From positions 1-53,602 of the forward strand of contig JACOUH010000122.1 of the NCBI GenBank assembly GCA_016177925.1: a DNA stretch of 53,602 bases, given 5' to 3'. The notes beneath the pieces were generated by a model. It searched no databases and was not told the DNA's origin. It saw only the letters and a list, made by a program, of their open reading frames with translations. Position numbers and translations under genes: made by a program. Shown here piece after piece: positions 33,510-42,083 of the stretch; within the stretch, counting starts at the first letter, position 1; each line of letters begins with the position of its first letter. The stretch comes from Planctomycetota bacterium (GTDB lineage: Bacteria; Planctomycetota; Planctomycetia; Gemmatales; Gemmataceae).

Positions 33510-33937
33510 GCAACGACCCCTTGGCGAGGGAAGGGTTCCCCACCAAGCTCATTCCCCTCCTTCGGCTAGGCGGACTATCCGGGTTGCTGCTCCTCGTCAG
33601 CCTGTGTTGGTGCGAGCGTGCTGGAGGGGGCGAGCCCGGTTGTTTCCGTCGGTACTGGACGTCCTGGGGCCTTCTCCAACCGTGCCCCGCTTGCCCCGAT
33701 GATTACTGTCCCAAGAAGCTGCCGTGTTGTCCTTACCCGGTGAGGGGCTGCGGTGCGGACGACTACTGCCCCAAGAACCTGCCGATCACCTGTTTCTTGA
33801 AGTACTGCGGCCCGGATGACTACTGCCCCAAACTATGCCCGCCCCTGCCGCTCCCAGGTTATCCGCCCTGGTACACGTGCGGCCCCGCTGCGCAGTGTGG
33901 CCCACTTCCCTGCCCCGGCTCGAACACGACCCGATAG
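33506..33937 (+). CDS. Cysteine-rich secreted protein with DDYCPK repeats
   Basis: 143 residues from ATG 33506, with GGAGG six bases upstream and ATGA overlap with the upstream remnant. Residues about 17-37 are a hydrophobic export signal (PLLRLGGLSGLLLLVSLCWC). The mature part has about 20 Cys and three copies of a motif ending in DDYCPK (PDDYCPKKLPCC, ADDYCPKNLPIT, PDDYCPKLCPPL), then a Pro/Gly/Cys-rich tail (GYPPWYTCGPAAQCGP). It has no recognised domain. The regular Cys-x-Pro-Lys spacing suggests metal or heme binding, or a disulfide-linked surface layer. Its genetic link to an efflux outer-membrane gene hints at a role in metal efflux. This is inference. Confidence 0.7.
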   Translation: MSNDPLAREGFPTKLIPLLRLGGLSGLLLLVSLCWCERAGGGEPGCFRRYWTSWGLLQPCPACPDDYCPKKLPCCPYPVRGCGADDYCPKNLPITCFLKYCGPDDYCPKLCPPLPLPGYPPWYTCGPAAQCGPLPCPGSNTTR

Positions 33938-33990
33938 AATTCGTCAGACCAAGAGAGGAATGGCCGAAGGTGTGATCGAAGCTCATCGGT

Positions 33991-35526
33991 TCATGCCAGC
34001 ATCTCGCGGACGATGTCGCCGTAGGGCACGAGCGGCACCGGGCGGTTGAGCTTGTCCGGGAAGGTCAGGTGCGGATCGATACCGAGAAGGTGGTAAATCG
34101 TCGCCAGGACGTCCTTTGCCGACAGCGGCCGCTCCACCGGCACGCCGCCGATGGCGTCGGTCTTGCCGACCACCTTACCGCGGGCCATGCCGCCGCCCGC
34201 GAAGAAGTTGGTGTAGGCCCGTCCCCAGTGACCGCGGCCGTTGCCCTCCAGCTTTGGCGTCCGGCCCATCTCGCTCATCACACACACCAGCGTGTCGTCG
34301 AGCAGGCCGCGCGCCTCCAGGTCGGCGACCAGCGCCGAAAACGCCAGGTCGAGGCCGGGCAGCAGGTCCTTCTTCAGCCGGTTGTAGTGGTCGACATGCG
34401 TGTCCCAGCCGGCGTTGAGTTGGCCGTACTCGTCCCAGACGACGGTGACGAAGCGACAGCCCGCCTCGACCAGCCGCCGCGCCTGCAAGGCGCCCTGGCC
34501 GAACAACGTCATTCCGTAGCGCTCGCGCAGCCGGTCCGGTTCCTTGTCCAGGTCGAGGGCGGCACGCACCTTCGTCGAGTTCACCAGAGAGAACGCCCGC
34601 GCCCGCTGCCGGTCGAGGGAGCGCACCGCCGGCTGACCGTCCAGTGTGCGGCGGGCCCGGTCGAACTGCTCCAGGAGCGAGCGGCGCTTCGACAGGCGGT
34701 CGAGGGTCATGTCGGCAGGCAGTTCCGCCTCGGGCGCGATGGCGAAGCGGCTGTCCGGCGTGATGCCCAGGTAGGGGTCCCGGATCTCGGCGGCCGGGCC
34801 GAACGACATGCGGACCATGCTGCGCGTCGCCTGACCGCGGAACTCCGTGCAGAGCGGGTCGTGTTCGCCGCCAAGGTAGGCGGCATGCGGCCGGGCGTAG
34901 AATTCGGCGGGGCGCTTGCTGCTCAGCAGCCACGGCAGGAAGACGTTGTCCGGCACGTCGCCCTTTGGCTTGGGCCCGTGCTTCTGGCGCTGGACATGGT
35001 CGAAGACGGAGCCGAGGTACGGCTGGTGCAGGGCGTGCTGCTGCGTCTCCTCGAGGGGGATGTTGCTCTCGGGGACGCCGGTGGTGGCCCACATCATGCC
35101 GTGGAAGTTCCACGGGTGCGTCAGCGAGCGGACCACGCAGACACGGTCCATCACCTTTGCCAGGTTCGGCAGGTGCTCGCAGACGTCGCAACCGGGCAGC
35201 CGGGAGCGGATCGGCTTCAGTTCGCCGCGGACTTCCGGGGCGGCGGCCGGCTTCATGTCGAGCATTTCGAGGTGGCTTGGCCCGCCGAAGAGGTACAATA
35301 GGATGACGTTCTTCGCCCGGCCGAAGGAACGATCGCGCCTCTCTTTTTCTCCCCTCGCCCCTGGGGGGAGAGGGGTTGGGGGTGAGGGGGAACCGGCCTG
35401 TGCCTGCTCCAGGCGAAAGAAGGTGTCCAGTCCCAGGCCGAACGCGCCGAGCCCGCCGGCAAGGAGCAGGTCACGTCGGGTCAGGCCGTCGCACAGGCGC
35501 CTGGGAGATCCGAGGATTCGCAGCAC
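33991..35526 (-). CDS. DUF1501 protein, Tat-exported
   Basis: 511 residues starting at GTG 35526, with GGGGGG six bases upstream. The twin-arginine signal is LTRRDLLLAGGLGAFGLGLD. The core motifs are VILLYLFGGPSHLEMLDMKP, VVRSLTHPWNFHGMMWATTG, FVTVVWDEYGQLNAGWDTHVDH, VCVMSEMGRTPKLEGNGRGHWGRAYTNFFAGGG and YHLLGIDPHLTF. It belongs to a different DUF1501 subgroup from the two at 21-24 kb. No PSD1 gene is adjacent on this strand. The stretch SPSPPTPLPPGARGEKE just after the signal is encoded by a hairpin-forming repeat at 35341-35390 and is not part of the conserved domain. Confidence 0.92.
   Translation of the reverse strand: MLRILGSPRRLCDGLTRRDLLLAGGLGAFGLGLDTFFRLEQAQAGSPSPPTPLPPGARGEKERRDRSFGRAKNVILLYLFGGPSHLEMLDMKPAAAPEVRGELKPIRSRLPGCDVCEHLPNLAKVMDRVCVVRSLTHPWNFHGMMWATTGVPESNIPLEETQQHALHQPYLGSVFDHVQRQKHGPKPKGDVPDNVFLPWLLSSKRPAEFYARPHAAYLGGEHDPLCTEFRGQATRSMVRMSFGPAAEIRDPYLGITPDSRFAIAPEAELPADMTLDRLSKRRSLLEQFDRARRTLDGQPAVRSLDRQRARAFSLVNSTKVRAALDLDKEPDRLRERYGMTLFGQGALQARRLVEAGCRFVTVVWDEYGQLNAGWDTHVDHYNRLKKDLLPGLDLAFSALVADLEARGLLDDTLVCVMSEMGRTPKLEGNGRGHWGRAYTNFFAGGGMARGKVVGKTDAIGGVPVERPLSAKDVLATIYHLLGIDPHLTFPDKLNRPVPLVPYGDIVREMLA
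35341..35390. repeat. C/G-rich hairpin repeat inside DUF1501 gene
   Basis: CTCCCC (35349-35354) pairs with GGGGAG (35365-35370), followed by a GGGGTTGGGGGTGAGGGGG tract. A similar CTCTCCCCG/GGGGAGA hairpin is at 47829-47854. It encodes a Pro/Gly-rich insertion after the Tat signal. Confidence 0.6.
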
Positions 35527-35636
35527 GGAAAACCCCCCTGGGGAACCGCGAGCAGCGCCGACGTCAGCGTGCCAGAAACGAGTGCCGTGGGCAAGCGGAT
35601 TGTCGCGCCGAGCGCGATTTTTCTGACACTCCGCGC

Positions 35637-35697
35637 TGTAGCCGCGTTCGCCAGAACGCGGGCACGACGGACCCGCGTTCTGGCGAACGTGGCTACA
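35637..35697. repeat. 26-bp inverted repeat
   Basis: Arms 35637-35662 and 35672-35697 match with one mismatch over a 9-nt spacer. The core is GTTCGCCAGAACGCGGG, itself containing a smaller palindrome. It lies in the 260-nt gap between the FecR-like gene and the divergent-looking GTG start of the DUF1501 gene. No gene is seen in the gap. Confidence 0.85.
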
Positions 35698-35787
35698 AAA
35701 CGGATAGCCTCCCCGGGCGCACGGGGCGAAAGGGACTCCCTGTGGGCAGCCCGATCTCGGGAAGGTCCGCCTCAGTGGAAGGGCAAC

Positions 35788-36747
35788 CTACGGGCGGGAC
35801 GGGGCGCCGAGCAACCTCGCCCTCTCGCGCGACTCCTTCGCCTTCTCCGGTCGGCCGGCGAGGTCGAGGTAGTTGGCCAGGGCGAGGTGATGGCGGGCGA
35901 CCTTCGGATACAGCCGGGCCAGCTTCTCAAACACTTCGAGGGCCTCGGCCAGCACGTGATAGCCCTCGAAGGCCGCCGCCGCCAGCAGCAGGTCCGCCTC
36001 GGCGTCGCTGCCGGCCAGTTTCCGCACCGCTTGCAGGTCCTTCTCCTCCGCCTCGTCCACCAGCGTGAACCGGCTCAACTCTACCACAACCTTCGTCTCG
36101 TCATCCGGCAGCGCGGCCCGAACCGTCCACAGGTAGCCGAGCCCGAGTTGCAGCGGCTTCTCCTTCTCCGGGTAGGCGAGCTTCGCCTCCTTTGCCGTCT
36201 TCTTCCACAGCAGCTGCCCGCCGGCGTCGCGCAGTTCCACCAGGTATTCCCGGGCGTTCTTGACGGGTGGCCAGCGGAAGGCTGGCCGGGTGGTCGTCAC
36301 GAACGTCCCGGCCAACGGCTCGATGGCCGGCCCGGTCAGCAGCTTGTCGCCACGAAACACGCCGACGCCGCCCCCCGCGCTGACCGGGATCTCGCGGATC
36401 TTCGTCAAGTTCTTGCGGGGCAGTTTCGCAGCGCCGCCCAGCTTCTCCGTGGCGTCGGACGGGTCGCAGTCGTCGCGGCTGCAGGTGGTGCGGGCACCCG
36501 GTTTCAGCCGCCTGTGTTCGTCGCGGAGCAAAAACACCAGGAGGGCCTCGGCGTCCGCGGCAGCCGATACTGTTTCGCCCGGGAACAGGAAGTCGCCCAG
36601 CTCGACACGGCGTTTTCCCTTCTGTCCCTCGGCGACCACCTCGCCCTTGATCTTGAGGACCAGTGCCGTCGGCCGGGCTGAGGTCGGCTTTTTCGGCGGT
36701 TCGTCAGCCCCGAGCACCAGCGTTGCAGCGATCAGCAGGGTGTTCAT
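35788..36747 (-). CDS. Exported FecR-like/TPR protein, third gene of the CHAT operon
   Basis: 319 residues from ATG 36747. A short signal (MNTLLIAATLVLGA) precedes a FecR-like beta region at about 27-85 (ALVLKIKGEVVAEG, LGDFLFPGETVSAAADAEAL). A middle domain at about 145-230 (FRWPPVKNAREYLVELRDAG, LGLGYLWTVRAAL) has the look of an Ig-like domain. A C-terminal helical pair at about 250-310 (YHVLAEALEVFEKLARLYP, ALANYLDLAGRPEKAKE) reads as TPR. It starts 31 nt after the CHAT gene stop and is clearly co-transcribed with it. Similar exported proteins accompany CHAT/CHASE2-cyclase genes in cyanobacteria, to my knowledge. A sensor or substrate role for the CHAT protein is inferred. Confidence 0.7.
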   Translation of the reverse strand: MNTLLIAATLVLGADEPPKKPTSARPTALVLKIKGEVVAEGQKGKRRVELGDFLFPGETVSAAADAEALLVFLLRDEHRRLKPGARTTCSRDDCDPSDATEKLGGAAKLPRKNLTKIREIPVSAGGGVGVFRGDKLLTGPAIEPLAGTFVTTTRPAFRWPPVKNAREYLVELRDAGGQLLWKKTAKEAKLAYPEKEKPLQLGLGYLWTVRAALPDDETKVVVELSRFTLVDEAEEKDLQAVRKLAGSDAEADLLLAAAAFEGYHVLAEALEVFEKLARLYPKVARHHLALANYLDLAGRPEKAKESRERARLLGAPSRP

Positions 36748-36778
36748 GGTGTCGTCCCGAAAAAGAGGAAAGATTGCG

Positions 36779-39418
36779 TTACTTCCCAATGAGGATGAAG
36801 GGGGCCCAGAACAGCGGAGCCTCCTCGTCCGCGAGCAGCGACCGCCGCGCCGCCGTCAACGCTTCCCGCGATGGCCTCCCCTTCTGCAACTCTGCGTACA
36901 ACGCCTGCATCAGCCGCGCCGTCCGCTCGTCGTCCACCTGCCACAGACTGCACACCACCCCCCGACTGCCCGCATACAAAAACGAACGCGATAGCCCCAC
37001 CACTCCCTCGCCCGGTCGCAAATCGCCCCGACCCGTCTGGCAGGCACTCAGCACCACCAGGTCGGCGTTGAGCTTGAGGTGGGTCACCTCCACGAAGCTC
37101 AGGAAGCCGTCGTTGACGCCGCCGCCCTGCTCGGCGCCGTCGTTGCCCACCAGCGACAGCACCAGGCTCGGCGGCCGGCCCAACTGCGAACCCAGGATGC
37201 CGTGCGTCGCCAGATGCACGTAGCGCTTGCGCGAGAGTACCGCCTTGTCCGAGGCGGTCTTGAGCACCTTCTCGCTGGCCAATGTATCCAGAACGACGTC
37301 CCCCTTCTTGGCCTTGTGCAGGCGGGCGATGGCCTCCACCTCTCGCCGCGTCCCCGGCAACGCCGCAAAGCTGTCTCCGCTGCCCGAACGCCGGGCGTAC
37401 AGCTCCAGCAGATCCCGTGTCTGGCGGGACAGGTCGCCCTTGGCACGCGGGTCGTCCTTGCTGAAGACGGGGTCGGCCAACGCCCACAACGCCTCGCGTG
37501 GGGCTGGGCGTGTCTTCTGCCACTGCTCGATCAGGTGCAGCACCGTCAGCGACGGGCTGTAGCGAATCTGACGGCCCTCGATCAGGTACTTGCCCTCGTC
37601 GTCCTCGGTGCGTCCCTCGACCAGCAGCTCGAAGGGCAGCTCCCACAGCACGCCGTCGGGGACCAGCAGCAAGTCCTTGCCCCCGAGGTGCTGTGCCAGC
37701 GGCTTGAGCAACAGCTCGTGCAGCTCTGCCCCCAGCCGGCGTGTGCGGCTGTCGGACTTCAGGAGTTCGCGATCGACCAGGGTGCGGACCTTGCCGGCCA
37801 GCACCGCCGCACCCGGCAACTGGACCACGGCGACGCCCTTGCCCTTGTCCCCAGGAGCGGGCGTCTTCTGCACGACGACGGCCCAGGACTGCTTCTCGTC
37901 CAGGGCGAAGAGGACGGCGACCTCGTTGGCATGCAGGCAGTCGCGGGCCTGCTGCAGGGAGCAGGGGCGGGGGTATTGCAGGGCGGCGTACGGCGGATGC
38001 TCCTTCCGCATGCGTTCGACCAGCCGGTTCAACTCCGCTTCTTTCTCCTTCCGCTGGTCGTACAGATACTTGACAAGGTCGGCATTGCGTTTGTCAAGCG
38101 TCTTCGTGTTCTCCTTGTGGATGCTGGCATCGAGGCCGCGGAGGTAGGCGAGCAGGTCGCGTTCCTTGTCCAGGAGGGTGCCGGAGACGCCGCCGAGCTG
38201 GCGGGAGCGTGCCTGGGCCAGGGCCTGCAGGAAGACGCGGGCGCGGCCCTGCTCCAGGGCGGCAAAGGCAGTGTGCAGGTCGTCGGCCTTGCCGTCAAGG
38301 CCGAACAGGGTGGCGGCCAGACCGACGCGGGCGGGGACGACGGCAGCGTGTTGGGCTCCCTGGAAGAGCTTGCTCTCCTCGGTGTCGAGGACGTCGGCGC
38401 GGAGGCGGTCGAGGAGGTCGGAGGCGAGGGCGTAGACGGTCGCCGCCTGGCGGGCAGCCGCAGGATCGTTCCCCTTGCCCGAGAGCTGAAGAATCCAGCC
38501 CAGGTCATGCAGAAAGCGCACGGTGTCCGCGTCACAGGTCAAGTCCTGTGGGCGGAGGTCGGCCAGTTTCTCGTGGTCGACGCCGGGCAGGCGGCAGGCC
38601 AGCACCGCTTCCGTCCGGAAACGTACGGCGCTGAGAAGGTCCCCTTGGGCGTAGCAGACCGACGCCAGGTTGTTCAGGGAGGTGGCGACGGAGGGATGCC
38701 GCTCACCGTGGATCTGCCTGCGGAGCTTGAGGGCCTGTTCGGAGAGCTTGCGTGCCTGCGCCAGGTCCCCCTGGACACGGCAGACCAACGCCAGGTTGTG
38801 CAGGGAGGTGGCAACGTCGGGATGCCGCTCGCCGTGGATCTGCTTGACGAGGTCGAGGGCCTGCTGGTGGAGCTTGCTTGCCTGCGGCAGGTCCCTCTGG
38901 GCAAGGCAGACCAACGCCAGGTTGTTCAGGGAGGCGGCGACGGACAGATGCCGCTGGCCGTGGAGCTGCTTCTTGAGGTCGAGGGCCTGCTGGTGGAGCT
39001 TGCGTGCCTGCGCCAGGTCCCCCTGGGCCCAGCAGACCACCGCCCGGTTGTTCAGGGAGGTGGCGACGTCGGGATGCCGCTCGCCGTGGATCTGCCTGCG
39101 GAGGTCGAGGGCCTGCTGGCAGAGCTTGCGTGCCTGCGCCAGGTCCCCTTGGGCACGGCAGACCTCCGCCAGGTTGTTCAGGGAGGTGGCGACGAGGGGA
39201 TGCCACTCGCCGTGGATCTGCTTCGTGAGTTCGAGGGCCTGCTGGTTGAGCTTGCGGGCCTGCGGCAGGTCCCCCTGGGCGTGGCAGACCGTTGCCAGGT
39301 TGTTCAGGGAGGTGGCGACAGAGGGATGCCGCTCGCCGTGGAGCTGCTTGTGCAGGTCGAGGGCCTGCTGGCAGAGCTTGCGTGCCTCCGCCAGGTCCCC
39401 CTGGGCACGGCAGACCAA
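36779..39418 (-). CDS. TPR-CHAT caspase-like protein (C-terminal part of a split gene)
   Basis: 879 residues from the first start-like codon. The frame itself is open up to a break at about 39466. Residues 1-265 hold six or seven near-identical 42-residue TPR units (pattern HPxVATSLNNLAxVCxAQGDLAQARKLxQQALDLxKQIHGER). Residues 300-470 are helical. The CHAT domain occupies about 490-879: DLLLVPDGVLWELPFELL, the catalytic His739 in YVHLATHG and Cys793 in VVLSACQTG, then SLWQVDDERTARLM. This is the full His-Cys dyad of caspase-like peptidases. The TPR array should bind a substrate or partner. It lies between a CHASE2 cyclase and a FecR-like gene in one operon. The N-terminal part, with the signal peptide, is encoded by the next frame at 39430-40104. 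Confidence 0.88.
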   Translation of the reverse strand: MVCRAQGDLAEARKLCQQALDLHKQLHGERHPSVATSLNNLATVCHAQGDLPQARKLNQQALELTKQIHGEWHPLVATSLNNLAEVCRAQGDLAQARKLCQQALDLRRQIHGERHPDVATSLNNRAVVCWAQGDLAQARKLHQQALDLKKQLHGQRHLSVAASLNNLALVCLAQRDLPQASKLHQQALDLVKQIHGERHPDVATSLHNLALVCRVQGDLAQARKLSEQALKLRRQIHGERHPSVATSLNNLASVCYAQGDLLSAVRFRTEAVLACRLPGVDHEKLADLRPQDLTCDADTVRFLHDLGWILQLSGKGNDPAAARQAATVYALASDLLDRLRADVLDTEESKLFQGAQHAAVVPARVGLAATLFGLDGKADDLHTAFAALEQGRARVFLQALAQARSRQLGGVSGTLLDKERDLLAYLRGLDASIHKENTKTLDKRNADLVKYLYDQRKEKEAELNRLVERMRKEHPPYAALQYPRPCSLQQARDCLHANEVAVLFALDEKQSWAVVVQKTPAPGDKGKGVAVVQLPGAAVLAGKVRTLVDRELLKSDSRTRRLGAELHELLLKPLAQHLGGKDLLLVPDGVLWELPFELLVEGRTEDDEGKYLIEGRQIRYSPSLTVLHLIEQWQKTRPAPREALWALADPVFSKDDPRAKGDLSRQTRDLLELYARRSGSGDSFAALPGTRREVEAIARLHKAKKGDVVLDTLASEKVLKTASDKAVLSRKRYVHLATHGILGSQLGRPPSLVLSLVGNDGAEQGGGVNDGFLSFVEVTHLKLNADLVVLSACQTGRGDLRPGEGVVGLSRSFLYAGSRGVVCSLWQVDDERTARLMQALYAELQKGRPSREALTAARRSLLADEEAPLFWAPFILIGK

Positions 39419-39665
39419 CGCCAGGTTGTTCAGGGATTGGGCGACGTCGGGATGCCGCTCGCCGTGGCCTGCGGCAGGTCTCCCTGAGCACAGCAGACCG
39501 ACGCCAGGCCGCTCAGGGCGCTGGCGACGGAGGGATGCCGTTCGCCGTGGATCTGCTTGAAAAGGTCGAGGGCCTGCTGGAAGAGCTTGCGTGCCTGCGG
39601 CAGGTCCCTCTGGTCAAAGCAGATCAACGCCAGGTTGTGCAGGGAGGAGGCCTGCCACGCGGGCA
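38660..39665 (-). repeat. Tandem 126-nt repeats encoding TPR units
   Basis: About eight units of 126 nt (42 codons) follow one another with very high nucleotide similarity. One unit near 39430-39490 is 43 nt shorter than the others. Such arrays are prone to recombination and assembly errors. Confidence 0.8.
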
Positions 39666-40104
39666 TCTTCAGCCCCTCGAACAGTTGACCGGCCCGTTCG
39701 TAGTCCTGCCGTGCCTCGCGGTATCGCAGCTGCTGCGCGACGATCCTGGCGGAGAAGAAGCGACCGAACGCCGTCGCCTGCTCATCGCCCTTCTCCTCCC
39801 CTGCGGCCAGCAGCACCGCCACAATGCCGGGATGCCTGTGCAGTCCCAGCAAGGCGTCACGCACCGCGGGGGTGAAGTCGTCACGACGCTGCTTGACCAG
39901 TTCCCGCAGTTTCTTGTGCTCGCGGACGAGGATGATCTGCTGTTTGGTCTTCGGGTCCGTCTCGACTTTGAGCCCGCCCTCCTTCACGAAGGCGTTGAGC
40001 AGCGTATTCGCCGCCTTCTTGCCCTCCTCGGTCACCTTGGGGAGTTCCTGGCTCGGTGCCACGGACGGGACAGCCAGCAGACACAGGACGATCACCTTCC
40101 TCAT
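39430..40104 (-). CDS. N-terminal part of the TPR-CHAT protein (frameshifted)
   Basis: 224 residues from ATG 40104, with GGAGG seven bases upstream. Signal peptide MRKVIVLCLLAVPSVAPSQ. A helical region follows, then TPR units (SSLHNLALICFDQRDLPQARKLF, then SVASALSGLASVCCAQGDLPQA). After GDLPQA the frame ends in the unrelated TASGIPTSPNP. The sequence continues in another frame as HGERHPDVAQSLNNLALVC and joins the CHAT frame. Compared with neighbouring units, 43 nt are missing between GCCGTGG and CCTGCGG near 39467, which changes the frame. The intact gene would have spanned 36779-40104, about 1,120 residues. It begins 33 nt after the cyclase stop. It could be a real inactivating deletion or an assembly error in the repeats. 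Confidence 0.82.
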   Translation of the reverse strand: MRKVIVLCLLAVPSVAPSQELPKVTEEGKKAANTLLNAFVKEGGLKVETDPKTKQQIILVREHKKLRELVKQRRDDFTPAVRDALLGLHRHPGIVAVLLAAGEEKGDEQATAFGRFFSARIVAQQLRYREARQDYERAGQLFEGLKMPAWQASSLHNLALICFDQRDLPQARKLFQQALDLFKQIHGERHPSVASALSGLASVCCAQGDLPQATASGIPTSPNP

Positions 40105-40137
40105 GGTCGCACCTCCACGCCTCGTTCGCGCTCCCCC

Positions 40138-42003
40138 TCACGGAACCTGCACCGCATGCAGCAGCAGCTTCTCTTCCCTGCCCTTCACCTTCACCTCACG
40201 CGGCTGCGGCTCGACGCCCAGGCGCGCACGCTCCTGCCCCGTCAGCAACGAACAGGTCGCCGCGCTCAACAGAATCTCCGTGCCCTGCGCCTTGTTCTCG
40301 CTCTCGATCCGCGAGGCCGCATTCACCACGTCGCCGACCGCCGTGTAGTCCAGCCGACCCGGACTGCCGATCGCCCCCACCACCACCTTGCCCGTGTGCA
40401 ACCCCACCCCGATGCGCATCTCCGGATTGCCCAGCCGCGCCCACGTCTGCCGCCCCTCATGGACCGCCCTCACCATCGCCGCCGCCGCCCGCGCCGCCCG
40501 TGCCGCGTGGTCCGGCAAACTCACCGGCGCCCCGAACAACACCATGATGCCGTCGCCCATGAACTTGTCGATCACCCCGCCCTCCGCCTCGACCGCCGGC
40601 ACCACCACCCCGAAGTAGGCGTTCAGCAGCGCCACCACCTCCTGCGCCGTGTGCCTCTCCGAGAAGTCCGTGAAGCCGCGCACGTCGGCGAACAGCACCG
40701 TCACCGCGCGCTCCTCCCCGCCGGGATTTAACTGTCTCGGGTCCGCCTCCAGGGCCAGTGCCAGCGCCTCCGACTTGACCACGCCAAACATCCGCCGTAG
40801 CGTCCGCCAGCGCAGCGCGAACGTCGTAGCGTAGACGAGGAAGCCCAGCAGCAGCATCGCCATCATCTCGATCCGCCAGTGGAACCAGGCGAAGCCGGCC
40901 AACGCGATCCCCTTCCAGGCGAAGTGATGCACCACGGCGATCACGAAGCCCCGCTCCAGGCTGACCCGGCTCAGGACGTGTCCCAGCAGTACGCCCAGCA
41001 GCAGCAGCCACGGCAGGGTCGATAGACCGAGCGGGGTGTGGATCCAGGCGCGGTCCGCCAGTGTGGCCAGGATGTTCGCGTGGATCTCGACGCCGGGCAT
41101 CCGGCCCGGAGGGGCGGTCGCCAGCCAGCGCGTGTAGTTGTTGGCGTAGGGAGTGGAGTGGTAGTCCTGCTGATCCCGCGCTGTCACGCCGATCAGCACC
41201 ACCGCCCCATTCAGCAGGGGCAGTTTCTCTCTGTTCTTCGCCGCCTTCAGCACCTCGGCGAACGACAGCGTCTCGAAGCTGCCCCGTGGGCCGACGTAGT
41301 TGATGCGGAGCAGGCCCTCGTCATCGACAGGGATCACCGCGCCGCCGACGACCGGCCGGCCCCGCTCGTCGATCTCGACGTCCTGGCCGCGCGACCGGGC
41401 ATACAGGGCCAGAGCCAGCTGCGGTAGCAGCCGGTCGCCGTCCTTGCCCAGCAAGAGTTGGCGGCGTAAGAACTGGTCGCCGTCCTCCTGGAAGTTGACG
41501 AAGCCGAGGTCGGCCGTTTCCGCATCAGGGCTCTCGGCCTTCAGGAGCCAGTCGGGGACCGGCCGCAGCCAGCCCTGGTCGAGCTTCCATACGGGCAGGG
41601 TGACGTTGCCGGTCTGCACGACGGCCTGGCCCAGGGTCAGGGCGTCGCCCTCCCCGCCCTGCTGCAGGTCGGCCAGCTTGGCGCGGTCGGCCGGGATCAG
41701 CACGTCGATGCCGATCGCCGTCGCCCCCTGCGCCCGCGCGTAGCGGACCACCTGCGCCAGCTCGGGACTGAGCGAGGTCCTCGGCTTGATCAACTCGGCC
41801 AGCGACGGCTCGTCGAGAGCAACGATGACGATGTGGGAGTTGGTGGAGCGCTTGCCGCGCAGCGCGAAGCAGCCGTCGAGCATCCAGTCTTCCAGGCCGC
41901 GGAGCAAGGACAGTTGCACGGCCAGCCAGGCGACCAGGGCGCAGGCCAGTCCGATCCAGACGCCGCGGAGAGCGGGGCTTCGCAATCGGGCAAAGGCAGC
42001 CAT
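40138..42003 (-). CDS. CHASE2-domain adenylate cyclase (class III)
   Basis: 621 residues from ATG 42003. One N-terminal helix (about 13-34) leads to an extracytoplasmic CHASE2 sensor (about 40-320; HIVIVALDEPSLAEL, GATAIGIDVLIPAD, GAVVLIGVTARDQQDYHSTPY, PGVEIHANILATL). Three helices follow at about 330-400. The cyclase domain is at about 430-615, with metal ligands Asp440 (VLFADVRGF) and Asp484 (DKFMGDG), ATP-selecting Lys480 and Asp552 (LDYTAVGD), and transition-state Asn561 and Arg565 (VNAASR). It should be active in making cAMP in response to an external signal. It is the first gene of the operon that continues with the TPR-CHAT gene and the FecR-like gene. The ribosome site is weak (GAAAGTAG). 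Confidence 0.93.
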   Translation of the reverse strand: MAAFARLRSPALRGVWIGLACALVAWLAVQLSLLRGLEDWMLDGCFALRGKRSTNSHIVIVALDEPSLAELIKPRTSLSPELAQVVRYARAQGATAIGIDVLIPADRAKLADLQQGGEGDALTLGQAVVQTGNVTLPVWKLDQGWLRPVPDWLLKAESPDAETADLGFVNFQEDGDQFLRRQLLLGKDGDRLLPQLALALYARSRGQDVEIDERGRPVVGGAVIPVDDEGLLRINYVGPRGSFETLSFAEVLKAAKNREKLPLLNGAVVLIGVTARDQQDYHSTPYANNYTRWLATAPPGRMPGVEIHANILATLADRAWIHTPLGLSTLPWLLLLGVLLGHVLSRVSLERGFVIAVVHHFAWKGIALAGFAWFHWRIEMMAMLLLGFLVYATTFALRWRTLRRMFGVVKSEALALALEADPRQLNPGGEERAVTVLFADVRGFTDFSERHTAQEVVALLNAYFGVVVPAVEAEGGVIDKFMGDGIMVLFGAPVSLPDHAARAARAAAAMVRAVHEGRQTWARLGNPEMRIGVGLHTGKVVVGAIGSPGRLDYTAVGDVVNAASRIESENKAQGTEILLSAATCSLLTGQERARLGVEPQPREVKVKGREEKLLLHAVQVP

Positions 42004-42083
42004 CGGCGACTACTTTCGGTGGACCGCTGTGCAAAGAGATGGATGGACTATACCCGGCCCGAGCGCAGAAGTCCAACAGGTCG

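Noticed and set aside
37079..39487. 802-codon rightward open frame opposite the CHAT gene
   Set aside because: Shows a 42-residue period because it is antisense to the TPR repeats. The CHAT strand has the catalytic motifs.
38660..39665. Regular repeats that could be taken for a CRISPR array
   Set aside because: The period is 126 nt with no unique spacers, and the repeats encode TPR units in frame.
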